64,000 nt of DNA, taken from assembly GCA_002429245.1 (NCBI GenBank), contig DIZA01000007.1, forward strand, positions 56,793 to 120,792, given 5' to 3'. Below are positions 1 to 9,700 of this stretch, piece by piece. How positions within the stretch are numbered: position 1 is the stretch's first letter; every line of letters starts with the position of its first letter. The position numbers were made by a program, and so were the translations under genes. The notes below the pieces were generated by a model that was given only the letters and a program-made list of their open reading frames with translations, was not told the origin of the DNA and ran no database searches. Source of the DNA: Candidatus Saccharibacteria bacterium UBA6040. GTDB taxonomy: Bacteria > Patescibacteriota > Saccharimonadia > Saccharimonadales > Saccharimonadaceae.

Positions 1-1200
1 GCAATCGAAGAAATTAAAAAAGAATTTGAAGAACGAGTAGAATACTTTGATTCTCACGATATGCTTCTGGAAGCACAGCGTTTAACGCAGCGGACAAAGT
101 ATGATATCGAGATGCTGGAAGAGACTGGGTTTGTTAAGGGCATTGAGAACTATAGCCGTTATCTGACAAACCGTGAACCAGGTGAACAACCGGCAACGTT
201 GCTGGACTATTTTCCTGATGACTTTATGCTGTTTGTTGACGAAAGTCACATGACTTTACCGCAAGTTCGCGGAATGTATAATGGTGACCGTGCTCGTAAA
301 GAGGTCTTGGTCGATCACGGATTCCGTATGCCAAGCGCACTCGATAATCGCCCACTCACATTCGATGAGTTTAATCGCCACATCAACAAGGCGATTTATG
401 TTTCCGCAACGCCTGCTGAATATGAACTGGCGCATAGTCCGGAACCGGTGCAGCAGATTATTCGTCCAACCGGGTTGATTGACCCTGAGATTATTATTCG
501 TCCAACCACAGGACAGATAGATGATTTGATTGCTGAAATTCGTGAACGAGTTGAGAAAAAACAGCGTGTATTGGTCACGACGCTGACAAAGCGTATGTCG
601 GAAGACCTTTCAACGTATTTGCAGGAGCTTGATATCAAGACGGCCTACATTCACAGTGAAGTCGATACGCTTGAACGAAGTGATATCTTACGCGACCTAC
701 GATCGGGTGTTTATGATGTTCTTGTTGGCATTAACTTGCTTCGTGAGGGACTCGACCTTCCCGAGGTAAGTCTGGTCGCAATTATTGATGCCGATAAAGA
801 AGGCTTCCTTCGCAGTACCAGTGCGCTTATTCAAACAATTGGTCGCGCAGCACGTCACCTTGATGGGAAAGTACTCATGTATGCCGATAGAATTACCGAT
901 TCGATGCAACGCGCAATCGATGAAACGGGCCGTCGTCGTACAATTCAGACTGCCTATAATGTCGAACATAACATCACGCCGACGAGTGTTGCCAAAGAAA
1001 TTGACGAAGGACTCCGTGCGATTATCCCAAAGAAAGAGGATCAGACGCCAAAACTAAATCTCAAGAAAATTCCAAAAGATGAGTATGCAAGTTTGGTGAA
1101 AGACCTTTCGGCACAGATGGATCTTGCCAGTGCAAATCTTGAATTTGAAAAAGCCGCAGAACTTCGTGATGTCATTGCTGATATTCGCTCGAAAATGTAA
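1..1200 (+). CDS. uvrB: UvrB, excinuclease ABC subunit B (C-terminal part)
   Basis: The reading frame is open from the first base, so the N-terminal part including Walker A lies outside the window. UvrB is the DNA-loading and damage-verifying helicase-like subunit of UvrABC nucleotide excision repair. Visible are a [18 protein letters not shown] block, the helicase motif VI segment [18 protein letters not shown], and a C-terminal UVR motif ([11 protein letters not shown], last 30 residues) that contacts UvrC. The frame ends at TAA 1198-1200 with no obvious terminator; the gatC promoter follows at once. Identification is secure. Confidence 0.98.
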   Translation, partial: AIEEIKKEFEERVEYFDSHDMLLEAQRLTQRTKYDIEMLEETGFVKGIENYSRYLTNREPGEQPATLLDYFPDDFMLFVDESHMTLPQVRGMYNGDRARKEVLVDHGFRMPSALDNRPLTFDEFNRHINKAIYVSATPAEYELAHSPEPVQQIIRPTGLIDPEIIIRPTTGQIDDLIAEIRERVEKKQRVLVTTLTKRMSEDLSTYLQELDIKTAYIHSEVDTLERSDILRDLRSGVYDVLVGINLLREGLDLPEVSLVAIIDADKEGFLRSTSALIQTIGRAARHLDGKVLMYADRITDSMQRAIDETGRRRTIQTAYNVEHNITPTSVAKEIDEGLRAIIPKKEDQTPKLNLKKIPKDEYASLVKDLSAQMDLASANLEFEKAAELRDVIADIRSKM

Positions 1201-1213
1201 CCCCTTAAAATTC

Positions 1214-1241
1214 TTTGTTATCGTTCATATTACGGTATAAT
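1214..1241 (+). promoter_or_regulatory. gatC operon promoter
   Basis: A perfect TATAAT lies at 1236-1241 with TTTGTT 16 bases upstream. Only 8 bases separate the -10 box from the gatC ATG, so the transcript should start at or next to the start codon (leaderless). Confidence 0.7.
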
Positions 1242-1249
1242 ATAATGAT

Positions 1250-1540
1250 ATGACACAAATCTCACATGATGACGTGCAACACCTTGCACAGCTCAGTAGT
1301 TTGCAGCTTACAGATGACGAAGTCGGAGCGCTCCAGATTGACCTCGAAAATATCGTTGGCTATATTCAGCAACTCGATGAACTTGATACAACTGGAGTTG
1401 ACCCAACCTATCAAGTGACTGATCTTGAAAACGTCTGGCGTGATGACGTCGTTGATAACTACGGGATCGATAAGGCAACGTTGCTGGCGCTTGCACCCGC
1501 AACCGAAGCAGAGCAAATAAAGGTTCCAAAGGTTCTATAG
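1250..1540 (+). CDS. gatC: GatC, aspartyl/glutamyl-tRNA amidotransferase subunit C
   Basis: A 96-residue GatC of usual length. GatC wraps around GatA and stabilises the GatCAB complex, which converts misacylated Glu-tRNA(Gln) and Asp-tRNA(Asn) to the amidated forms. The N-terminal helix HLAQLSSLQLTDDE and the VDPTYQV segment are typical. It is the first gene of a gatC-gatA-(unknown)-gatB-galU cluster with 2-base gaps or 1-base overlaps. No Shine-Dalgarno sequence precedes the ATG, in line with a leaderless message. Confidence 0.95.
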   Translation: MTQISHDDVQHLAQLSSLQLTDDEVGALQIDLENIVGYIQQLDELDTTGVDPTYQVTDLENVWRDDVVDNYGIDKATLLALAPATEAEQIKVPKVL

Positions 1541-1542
1541 CG

Positions 1543-2913
1543 ATGAGTTCTATTTCAGATTTTATTGGTGTGTCTGCGCGTAAGAATGTTGAAGAAGCAA
1601 TTGCAAAAGCGCATGAAAATGAATCTTTCCATGCGCTCCTTAGCCTTACTGAAGCCCGTGCACTCGAGCGTGCCGATGCGGTTGACCGTGGAGAAATCAC
1701 TGGCCGTCTTGCTGGCGTTCCTTTTATTGCTAAAGATAACTTCTTAACTTTAGGCGGAACAACAACCGCTGCGAGTAAGATTCTTGAAAACTTTGAAGCA
1801 CCACTGCAGGCAACGGCGATTGAAAAACTTGAAGCCGAAGGCGCAATTTGTATCGGAAAAGCCAACCTTGACGCATTTGCTCATGGGGGAAGCACGGAAA
1901 ACTCTGCATTTGGCCCTACAAAAAACGCAATCGACCAAGAACGTGTTGCTGGTGGAAGTAGCGGTGGCTCGGCTGTTGCGGTCGCACTTCAGATTGTGCC
2001 GTTTGCACTCGGAACTGATACAGGTGGTTCTATTCGTCAACCCGCCAGTTTTAACGGTGTCGTTGGCGTAAAACCAACCTACGGAACAGTGAGTCGTTAT
2101 GGCGTTGTTGCAATGGCGAGTAGTACCGATACAATTGGTGTCCTTGCATCAAACACAAAAGACGCCGCACTTGTCATGGGTATTATGAGTGGTAAAGATG
2201 CAAAAGACATGACGACGCTTCCAGACTTCTTTACGACGATCGCGCTTGATGGCAAGAAAAAGATCGGTGTCATTAAAGAAGCGATGACCGACGATGTTGA
2301 TGCTGATGTTCGTCGTGTCACGAACGAATATATCGAAAAGCTTCGATCAGCTGGTCACGAAGTCGAAGAAGTTAGCCTGTCACTCCTTAAATATGCGCTC
2401 GCGATTTATTACATTGTTGTCCCTGCTGAGATTAGTAGTAACCTTGGACGATATGATGGTATTCGTTATGGACGTCGAGCTGATGCGATCAGTTTGAGTA
2501 ATCTCTACGGCTCTTCGCGTGATCAAGGATTTATGACTGAAAACAAGCGCCGTATCATGATTGGTAGCTATGTATTATCGAGCGGGTTCTTCGACGCATA
2601 TTATTTACAGGCACAAAAGGTTCGCACACTGCTTATTAATGAATTTAATGAACTCTTCAAATCTTTCGATGTGTTGATTGCACCCGTTGCGCCGACGCCT
2701 GCATTCAAGCTCGGTGAGAATACCAATGATCCTATCAAGATGTACCTTGCTGACGTCATGACAGTTCCTGCGAGTCTCGCGGGACTTCCCGCGATCAGTG
2801 TTCCTGCTGGAAAAAGCGCACAAGGTCTTCCGATTGGTGTTCAACTCATTGGAAAACGTCGTGATGATGCACTTTTGTTGGCACTGGCTGAAAGTATTGA
2901 GGAGAACGCATAA
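1543..2913 (+). CDS. gatA: GatA, aspartyl/glutamyl-tRNA amidotransferase subunit A
   Basis: A 456-residue amidase-signature protein that hydrolyses glutamine and passes ammonia to GatB. The Ser-cisSer-Lys triad is present: K64 in FIAKDNF, S139 in AGGSSGGS and S163 in TDTGGSIRQP, with the same spacing as in well-studied GatA proteins. It starts 2 bases after gatC and overlaps the next gene by one base (TAATG), which indicates translational coupling. Length and motifs are normal. Confidence 0.97.
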   Translation: MSSISDFIGVSARKNVEEAIAKAHENESFHALLSLTEARALERADAVDRGEITGRLAGVPFIAKDNFLTLGGTTTAASKILENFEAPLQATAIEKLEAEGAICIGKANLDAFAHGGSTENSAFGPTKNAIDQERVAGGSSGGSAVAVALQIVPFALGTDTGGSIRQPASFNGVVGVKPTYGTVSRYGVVAMASSTDTIGVLASNTKDAALVMGIMSGKDAKDMTTLPDFFTTIALDGKKKIGVIKEAMTDDVDADVRRVTNEYIEKLRSAGHEVEEVSLSLLKYALAIYYIVVPAEISSNLGRYDGIRYGRRADAISLSNLYGSSRDQGFMTENKRRIMIGSYVLSSGFFDAYYLQAQKVRTLLINEFNELFKSFDVLIAPVAPTPAFKLGENTNDPIKMYLADVMTVPASLAGLPAISVPAGKSAQGLPIGVQLIGKRRDDALLLALAESIEENA

Positions 2914-3338
2914 TGGATTCTTCAATTTCAATGATTTTCTTTCTAGCGGCCGTTCTTATTTTTGCTGCAATTCTTTTTGCGGCCATTAGCCTCACGAAGC
3001 GTGGCCCGCGAAGCCTTGATGTTGAAAAATATCGTACTCGTTGGATGACGATCGAACAGCAATTGAAACGTGACGACGCTAACAGCTACGCAATGAGCGT
3101 CCTCAACGCTGATACGTTACTTGATCAAGCATTGAAGGATAAAGGTGTCAAGGGTGCAACAATGGGCGAACGCATGAAACAGCTACAGAAAACCTGGTCA
3201 AATGCGAACAACGTATGGACGGCACATAAACTTCGTAATCAGATCGCACATGAGCCGGATGTGAACTTAAATTATGAGGGCGTTCGACGAACACTCGGAG
3301 CATTCAAACAAGCATTGAAAGACGTAGGAGCCATTTAA
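2913..3338 (+). CDS. membrane-anchored HEPN-like protein inside the gat operon
   Basis: A 141-residue protein with one N-terminal membrane segment (about residues 5-27) and a helical cytoplasmic domain. Near the C-terminus it carries RNQIAHEP, so R108 and H113 form the R-x4-H arrangement typical of HEPN-fold ribonucleases. It is joined to gatA and gatB by 1-base TAATG overlaps on both sides, so it is co-translated with the amidotransferase. Membership of the HEPN superfamily is my inference from the motif and helical pattern. A structural role without RNase activity is equally possible. Confidence 0.6.
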   Translation: MDSSISMIFFLAAVLIFAAILFAAISLTKRGPRSLDVEKYRTRWMTIEQQLKRDDANSYAMSVLNADTLLDQALKDKGVKGATMGERMKQLQKTWSNANNVWTAHKLRNQIAHEPDVNLNYEGVRRTLGAFKQALKDVGAI

Positions 3339-4789
3339 TGATTAGTCCTGAGATCCTAGACAAATACGACATGACAATTGGCATCGAATGTCACGTTCAG
3401 CTTGCGACAATCAGTAAGCTTTTTAGTGGTGCCGATAATGACGCAAATAACAAAGCGCCAAACGATGCTACTAGCCCGATCGACTTTGGCCTTCCTGGTA
3501 TGTTACCTGTGTTAAACCACCAGGCAATCGTTTTGGCTGCAAAAGCAGGTAAAGCGCTCAACGCCGAAATTGCGCATGTGAGTCGTTTTGATCGTAAACA
3601 TTATTTTTACCCTGACCTTCCCAAAGGCTATCAGATTAGTCAGATGTATCAGCCGATTATTCTTGGCGGGCTTGTTGAAGCACCGATGCTCGATGGGTCA
3701 ACTGTTGCTGTTCGGATTCACCATGCTCACATTGAAGAAGATGCCGGTAAGTTAACGCATTATTCTGATTTTAGCCTTGTTGATTTAAACCGTGCGGGCA
3801 CGCCACTGATTGAAATTGTATCTGAACCAGATATTCACTCTGCTGCAGGGGCAAAAGCCTACGCTACCGAACTGCATCGCCTTATGACCTTTGCGGGCGT
3901 GACGTATGGTGATCTGTATCACGGAAACATGCGTTTTGATGTGAACATTTCAGTTGCCCTCAAAGGTGCGACAGAACTAGGAACACGGGCTGAAGTAAAG
4001 AACTTGAACTCGTTTAGGAGTGTCGAAAAAGCTGCTGAATATGAATTCACTCGTCAGATTGAGCGAATCGAAAAAGGCGAAAAAATTGTTCAAGAAACTC
4101 GTGGTTGGGACGATGCATCCGGCAAAACAAGCTCTCAGCGAAGCAAGGAAGACGCTCAGGATTATCGTTATATGCCCGATGCCGATATTCCGCCAGTTGT
4201 TTTGAGTGATGAGGATATTGCAGCGATGCAAGCTGATATGCCGAAGTTACCCGCTTTTTACCGTGAAAAATGGTCAACTATCGGACTTGATCCATCAGTG
4301 ATAAACGCACTCCTTAATGAAGTAAAATATGCCGATACAGTTATTCTTGCCCAAGAAAAAAGCGACGACATCGCAAAAGTGATCGCTCATTGGTTCGCCA
4401 GTGCTGTTGGTCAAGACGATGAACAGTCGGCCGTCATTTCGAGCGAATTCTTCCCCGAGCGGTTTATTGAACTCGCTGAAATGTTTAAAAAGAATGAAGT
4501 ATCGAGTACTGCAGCGAAGCAGGTATTTAATGAACTTCTGACCGCAAATAAAGACCCGAGAGTCATTGCTGAAGAGAAGAATCTCTTACAGGTCAGTGAA
4601 GAATCTGCCATTCAGGCATTCGTCGATGCTGTATTGGACGATCCTGTGAACGCACAATCGGTCGCTGACATTCAAGCTGGTCAGGAAAAAGCGATTGGCT
4701 TCCTGGTTGGACAAGTCATGAAACAGTCTGCAGGGAAAGCGAATCCGGGCTTAGCTCAGCAATTAATCCGTAAACGATTGGAGCAATAA
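3338..4789 (+). CDS. gatB: GatB, aspartyl/glutamyl-tRNA amidotransferase subunit B
   Basis: A 483-residue kinase-like subunit that phosphorylates the misacylated tRNA's carboxylate and amidates it with ammonia from GatA. The N-terminus (MTIGIECHVQL), HYFYPDLPKGYQISQ and the VDLNRAGTPLIEIVSEPD block are diagnostic. The C-terminal YqeY-like tRNA-binding domain closes the protein (KAIGFLVGQVMKQSAGKANP). Its start overlaps the preceding stop by one base, and galU follows after 2 bases. Confidence 0.97.
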   Translation: MISPEILDKYDMTIGIECHVQLATISKLFSGADNDANNKAPNDATSPIDFGLPGMLPVLNHQAIVLAAKAGKALNAEIAHVSRFDRKHYFYPDLPKGYQISQMYQPIILGGLVEAPMLDGSTVAVRIHHAHIEEDAGKLTHYSDFSLVDLNRAGTPLIEIVSEPDIHSAAGAKAYATELHRLMTFAGVTYGDLYHGNMRFDVNISVALKGATELGTRAEVKNLNSFRSVEKAAEYEFTRQIERIEKGEKIVQETRGWDDASGKTSSQRSKEDAQDYRYMPDADIPPVVLSDEDIAAMQADMPKLPAFYREKWSTIGLDPSVINALLNEVKYADTVILAQEKSDDIAKVIAHWFASAVGQDDEQSAVISSEFFPERFIELAEMFKKNEVSSTAAKQVFNELLTANKDPRVIAEEKNLLQVSEESAIQAFVDAVLDDPVNAQSVADIQAGQEKAIGFLVGQVMKQSAGKANPGLAQQLIRKRLEQ

Positions 4790-4791
4790 CA

Positions 4792-5667
4792 ATGAAGCAA
4801 CCTACTAAAGCTATCATTTGTGCCGCAGGTCTAGGGACGAGATTTCTTCCATGGACGAAAGCAATGCCTAAAGAGATGCTTCCGCTGATCGACCGCCCGG
4901 TTATTCAAGTCATTGTTGAACAGGCAGTTGCTGCTGGTGTGACCGAGATTATTATCGTCACAGGCTCAACGAAGCGTGCGATAGAGGACCACTTTGATCG
5001 TAGTGATCAGCTTGAGGGTGAACTTCGAGAGAATGGAAAAGACGACAAAGCCGATGAAATCAAGCGAGTTGCTGAGATTGCAAACTTTGTATATGTTCGC
5101 CAAAAAGGGTTCCCTAAGGGAAACGCTCGTCCGATCTTGAATGCCCGTCACTTGATTAACGATGACGAACCATTTTTTGTCTTTTTTGCAGACGATTTCT
5201 TTAGAAGTGACAAACCGTGGCCACTTCAGCTAAAAGAAGCATATAACGAGACAGGCAAGTCAGTCATTTCTTTGATTGAAGTTGAGACAAAAGATGCGGA
5301 TAAATATGGCATGGCAAGTTTGGCTGACGAAAAATCAGACCGCCTGTTCCAGCTGAGTGGTCTTGTTGAAAAACCGGGCGCAGCAAACACGCCATCAAAC
5401 TTTGCCTCAGTAGGAAGTTATCTTTTAACACCAGAAATCTGGCGATACCTTGAAAAAGAAGAAGTTGGTGTTGGTGGCGAAATTGGACTTGCAGATAGTA
5501 TTAATGAACTTGCAAAAGACGGTGAAATTTACGGACTCTTTATCGAAGGTGTACGTCATGACACTGGTGACCAACTAAAATACATCGAAGCAGTGATTGA
5601 TATGGCGCTTGAAAGCGAAGAGTATGGTGCCGAACTGACTGAATTTCTCAAGCAACGCCTCAGTTAG
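4792..5667 (+). CDS. galU: UTP-glucose-1-phosphate uridylyltransferase
   Basis: A 291-residue nucleotidyltransferase that makes UDP-glucose from UTP and glucose-1-phosphate for surface polysaccharide or glycolipid synthesis. The signature GLGTRFLPWTKAMPKEMLP sits at residues 13-31, and LVEKPGAANTPSN and GVGGEIGLADSI are also typical. It follows gatB by 2 bases and so is probably the last gene of the gat transcript. A new promoter lies directly downstream. Confidence 0.95.
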   Translation: MKQPTKAIICAAGLGTRFLPWTKAMPKEMLPLIDRPVIQVIVEQAVAAGVTEIIIVTGSTKRAIEDHFDRSDQLEGELRENGKDDKADEIKRVAEIANFVYVRQKGFPKGNARPILNARHLINDDEPFFVFFADDFFRSDKPWPLQLKEAYNETGKSVISLIEVETKDADKYGMASLADEKSDRLFQLSGLVEKPGAANTPSNFASVGSYLLTPEIWRYLEKEEVGVGGEIGLADSINELAKDGEIYGLFIEGVRHDTGDQLKYIEAVIDMALESEEYGAELTEFLKQRLS

Positions 5668-5671
5668 TTGT

Positions 5672-5700
5672 TTGCTGTCATTTCATAATCAGGGTATAAT
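5672..5700 (+). promoter_or_regulatory. promoter for the YtxH-type envelope gene pair
   Basis: TTGCTG at 5672-5677 and TATAAT at 5695-5700 are spaced by 17 bases. The message would begin near 5707. A small hairpin, AGGTA (5705-5709) with TACCT (5716-5720), could lie at its 5' end. Confidence 0.75.
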
Positions 5701-5737
5701 AAGGAGGTAAACAAATACCTATACGAAAGGTCATATT

Positions 5738-5998
5738 ATGGATTCAGCCGCAGAAATACTCGTTATCATCCTAGCCGTCGTTCTTTCAGTTTTTTTGATC
5801 GTTGGTATTATTCTTATTATTTATCTCATCCGCTTGTCTGCCGAGATTCGTCGCATCGCGCAGTCTGCAGCACATGCCGTTGGTTCTGTGGAACACGCAG
5901 TCACCGGGATATCGAAGCTGACCTCGCCGATTTTTATTGCTGAACTCGTTGGACGATACATTAAAAAGTTTGCTAAAACATCTCGAAAGGGGAAATAA
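5738..5998 (+). CDS. small single-pass membrane protein (DUF948-like)
   Basis: An 86-residue protein with a strongly hydrophobic segment at residues 6-31 and a basic helical tail (EIRRIAQSAAHAVGSVEHAVTG). Such tails resemble DUF948/YtxG-type proteins that often precede YtxH. AAAGG about 8 bases before the ATG supports the start. The gene sits 2 bases before the YtxH-like gene, so the pair is likely an operon acting at the membrane. No enzymatic motif is visible. Confidence 0.65.
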   Translation: MDSAAEILVIILAVVLSVFLIVGIILIIYLIRLSAEIRRIAQSAAHAVGSVEHAVTGISKLTSPIFIAELVGRYIKKFAKTSRKGK

Positions 5999-6000
5999 TC

Positions 6001-6387
6001 ATGGCTAAAGGAAAATTCGTACTCGGAGCACTCATCGGAGCGGCTGCAGGATTTGTCGCAGGAGTATTAACTGCACCAAAAAGCGGGAAAGAAACCCGTG
6101 AAGAGCTAAAAACGAAAGCAGCTGAGAAAAAAGAAGAAGCTATCGTGAAAGCGAAAGATGTTCGCCACAAAGCTGGTGATGTTGCTGAAGATGTCGTCGA
6201 AAAAGCTGAAAAAGCTGCTGGAAAAGCAGCCGATAGGGTGATGAGCGCTACTGAAATCGCTGCCGATAAAGTCTCTATGGCTACTGAAGCGACTGCCGAC
6301 AAAGTAGTTGAGACTGCTAAAGACTTGAAAGAAAAAAGCAAAGAAGCCGCCGCTTCTGCAAAAACGGCTATCAAAAACAACAAATAG
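6001..6387 (+). CDS. YtxH-family general stress-type protein
   Basis: A 128-residue protein with an N-terminal glycine- and alanine-rich hydrophobic segment (GALIGAAAGFVAGVLTAPKSGKETREELK), the signature of the YtxH family. A long Ala/Glu/Lys helical repeat follows that should form an extended amphipathic helix. AAAGGGG precedes the ATG at good distance. In Firmicutes YtxH is a stress protein of unknown mechanism; here its function is likewise unknown. It lies in tandem with the small membrane gene upstream. Confidence 0.8.
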   Translation: MAKGKFVLGALIGAAAGFVAGVLTAPKSGKETREELKTKAAEKKEEAIVKAKDVRHKAGDVAEDVVEKAEKAAGKAADRVMSATEIAADKVSMATEATADKVVETAKDLKEKSKEAAASAKTAIKNNK

Positions 6388-6405
6388 TTTCGTATAATCA
6401 TAACT

Positions 6406-6687
6406 ATGATCAAAAAAGCGCTTACAAAAGTAAAGACCGATAACGAAAATGGTGCTCGTAAAGGCATTCTTGAAGATCTTTTCTATGATTTTCATAGAAG
6501 TCGTCGTCAAGTCTACGCGATGAACTTTACGCGTGGTATCTTCTTTGGTGTCGGAAGCGTACTTGGTGGAACGATTGTGATCGCCTTGATTGTATGGCTA
6601 CTCAATCTACTAGTTGATATTCCTGGTGGCATTGGTGACTTTATTCAATATATCGTCAATATAGTGAATCAACACCCTAAAATATAG
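6406..6687 (+). CDS. DUF5665-type small membrane protein
   Basis: A 93-residue protein with a charged N-terminal half and a segment around residues 44-75 (NFTRGIFFGVGSVLGG, then a hydrophobic stretch) that matches the DUF5665 pattern common in CPR genomes. TATAAT at 6393-6398 ends 7 bases before the ATG, so it probably has its own leaderless transcript despite lying only 18 bases after the YtxH gene. Function unknown. Confidence 0.75.
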   Translation: MIKKALTKVKTDNENGARKGILEDLFYDFHRSRRQVYAMNFTRGIFFGVGSVLGGTIVIALIVWLLNLLVDIPGGIGDFIQYIVNIVNQHPKI

Positions 6688-6744
6688 CGCTCACTTTTTT
6701 ACTACAGACAAAGCGAGTGCTCATTCGCTATACTAAGAGTAGCT

Positions 6745-9700
6745 ATGGGGGTTGAATTGGAAACGGATAAAACTGTGGGACTTTCTTTAAAGTCGTCTAG
6801 TTATGTACACCTCCACAACCACACGCACCACAGTGTGCTTGATGGACTCTCAAAGATTCCGGCTCTGATGAGCAAAGTCAAAGAATTTGGCATGGAGGCG
6901 GTTGCAATTACCGACCACGGAACTATGTCTGGTGTCCTTGAATTTTATAAAGCAGGAAAAGCTGAAGGTATCAAACCGATTATCGGCATGGAGGCCTACG
7001 TTGCTGCTCGTTCTCGTCATGATCGTGACCCCGGGAAGGATAAGGCTCGTTATCACTTGATCATCCTTGCAATGAATAAACAGGGTTACCAGAACCTGAT
7101 GCGCCTGAGTTCAACAGCCAACCTTGAAGGTATGTATTACAAGCCTCGCATTGATCATGAGCTTCTCGAGAAATATAACGAAGGTCTGATTATTCTTTCG
7201 GCTTGTGCTAGTGGTGAGATTGGTGAAAACCTCAAGAACGACAACTATGAAGAAGCAAAACGTATCGCGGAGTGGTACAAGTCTATTTTTGGCGATCGTT
7301 ATTATCTTGAGATGCAGGATCATGGACACATGGAAGCACCTGCCCGTTGGGACGTGCAAACTAAGATCAACGGCTACCTGGAGCAACTTGCGGCAGAACT
7401 AGATATTCAGTTGGTTGTTACGAGTGATGGACACTACCTGAATCACGAGGATCAGGACTCACACGAAATCCTCCTCTGTGTCGGTACTGGCGCATACCTC
7501 ACCGACGAAAAACGTATGTCTTTGAAGGACTTTGAGCTTCACGTTACCGAGCCTGACGAACTGATTGGTCGTTGGGAAAAGACACATCCTCAAGCTGTTG
7601 CAAATACCAAGGTGATTGCGGATCGTTGCGACGTTGAACTAGAACTCGGCGGTATTTTGATCCCAACGTTTGAAACACCAAAAGGCTATAACGAAAAGAC
7701 ATACCTGCATCAGCTTGTTTTCCAGGGGCTCGCAAACCGATACGGTGACGGAACACTTGAAGGTGATCCGCTTGCGACAACGCTTGAAGAGTATAGAAAA
7801 CATATTCCTACCAACGTACTTGAAAGAGCCGACTACGAATTAGGCGTTATCGACGGCATGGGTTTCAACGGTTATTTCTTGATCGTCCAGGATTTTATTA
7901 ACTGGGGCAAAGACCGTGGCATTATCTTTGGACCTGGGCGAGGAAGCGCGGCTGGGTCGATTGTTTCGTACGCTGTCCGTATTACTGAACTTGATCCACT
8001 AAAGTATGATCTGCTGTTTGAGCGTTTCTTGAACCCCGATCGTATTAGCATGCCGGATGTTGATATCGATATCCAAGACACCCGTCGCGACGAGGTGATT
8101 CAATACTGTACCGAAAAATATGGTACTGAGCGCGTCGCGAACATTGTTACCTTCGGTAAGATGGCAGCTCGTGCGGCTGTCCGTGACGTGGCTCGCGTTT
8201 TACAGGTTCCTTACGCCGAGAGTGATCGTCTTGCGAAACTTATTCCTCCACCGGTGCAAGGTCGTCATATTCCTTTGTCTGTCAGCGTTGTTGAGGACGC
8301 AGACCTTCGTCACGAATATGAATCAAACCCTACGGTGAAAAAAGTACTCGACTTTGCGATCCGCCTTGAGGGGACGATTCGAAGCCACGGTGTACACGCC
8401 GCCGGTGTTGTGATTGCGCCTGATGACATTGTGAAGTTCGCGCCAGTGGAAATGTCACAAAAGGGTGTTGTTGCAACACAATATCCAATGGGCCCCGTCG
8501 AGGAACTGGGACTGCTCAAGATGGATTTCCTAGGACTATCAAACCTGACGACCATCAACAACGCACTTCGAATTATAAAGAAGGTATATAAAACTGACAT
8601 TAACTTACAAGAGATTCCTCTTGATGATAAAGATACTTACACGCTTCTACAAAAAGGCGATACAACTGGTGTTTTCCAGCTTGAGTCTGCTGGAATGAAA
8701 CGCTATCTTCGTGAACTAAAGCCAACCGTTTTTGATGACATTATCGCGATGGTGGCGTTATACCGACCAGGCCCGATGCAGTTTATCGATGACTTTATTA
8801 AGCGAAAACACGGTGAGCGTGAAATTACCTATTTCCACCCGAAGATGGAAGATGCTTTGAAATCGACCTACGGAGTCCTCGTGTATCAAGAGCAGGTCAT
8901 GCAACTCTCTAAAGACCTTTCTGGGTTTACCGGTGGTGAAGCCGATACACTCCGTAAAGCAATCGGTAAAAAGAATGTCGAAATGATGAACAAGATGAAG
9001 ACTCGCTTTATCGACGGTGCGGCTGAGATTTCTGGCGCTGACAAAAACGAAATGGAAAAGTTCTGGAAGCAACTTGAAGATTTTGCAGCCTATTGTTTCA
9101 ACAAGTCGCACGCGGCCTGTTACGGACTGATCGCATACTGGACGGCCTATTTGAAGGCACACTTCCCAGAAGCCTTTATGGCGGCACTTATGACTTCTGA
9201 CCAAGGTGATCTTGAGCGCCTTGCGATTGAGATGAACGAATGTAAGCACATGGGCATTACGGTACTTTCGCCAGACGTCAACGAGTCATTCGTTGAATTT
9301 GCCGTCGTCCCTGATAAAAAGGAGATTCGTTTCGGCATGGCCGCAATTAAAGGCGTCGGAACGGCAGTCGTTGAAGAAATTCTACGCGCTCGCGGGGACG
9401 GAAAGTTTAAATCTGTTGAAGATTTTGCTAAGCGGGCCTCAACCTCAAAAGTTAATAAGAAAGCCTGGGAGTCTTTAATTAAGACGGGTGCTTTTGATAC
9501 CTTGGCCGACCGCTCGGATCTCCTTTTTAACCTCGAAACGATTCAAGCGTTTGCTTCGAAATTGCAAAAAGAAGCGCTCAGTGGCCAAACTGATCTCTTT
9601 GGTGGATTATCCGATTCAACCGTCCTTGCGCAACCTTCTGTGGCGATGATTGATGCGCCAGTCAAGCACACCGATAAAGAACGCCTAACCTGGGAGCGTG

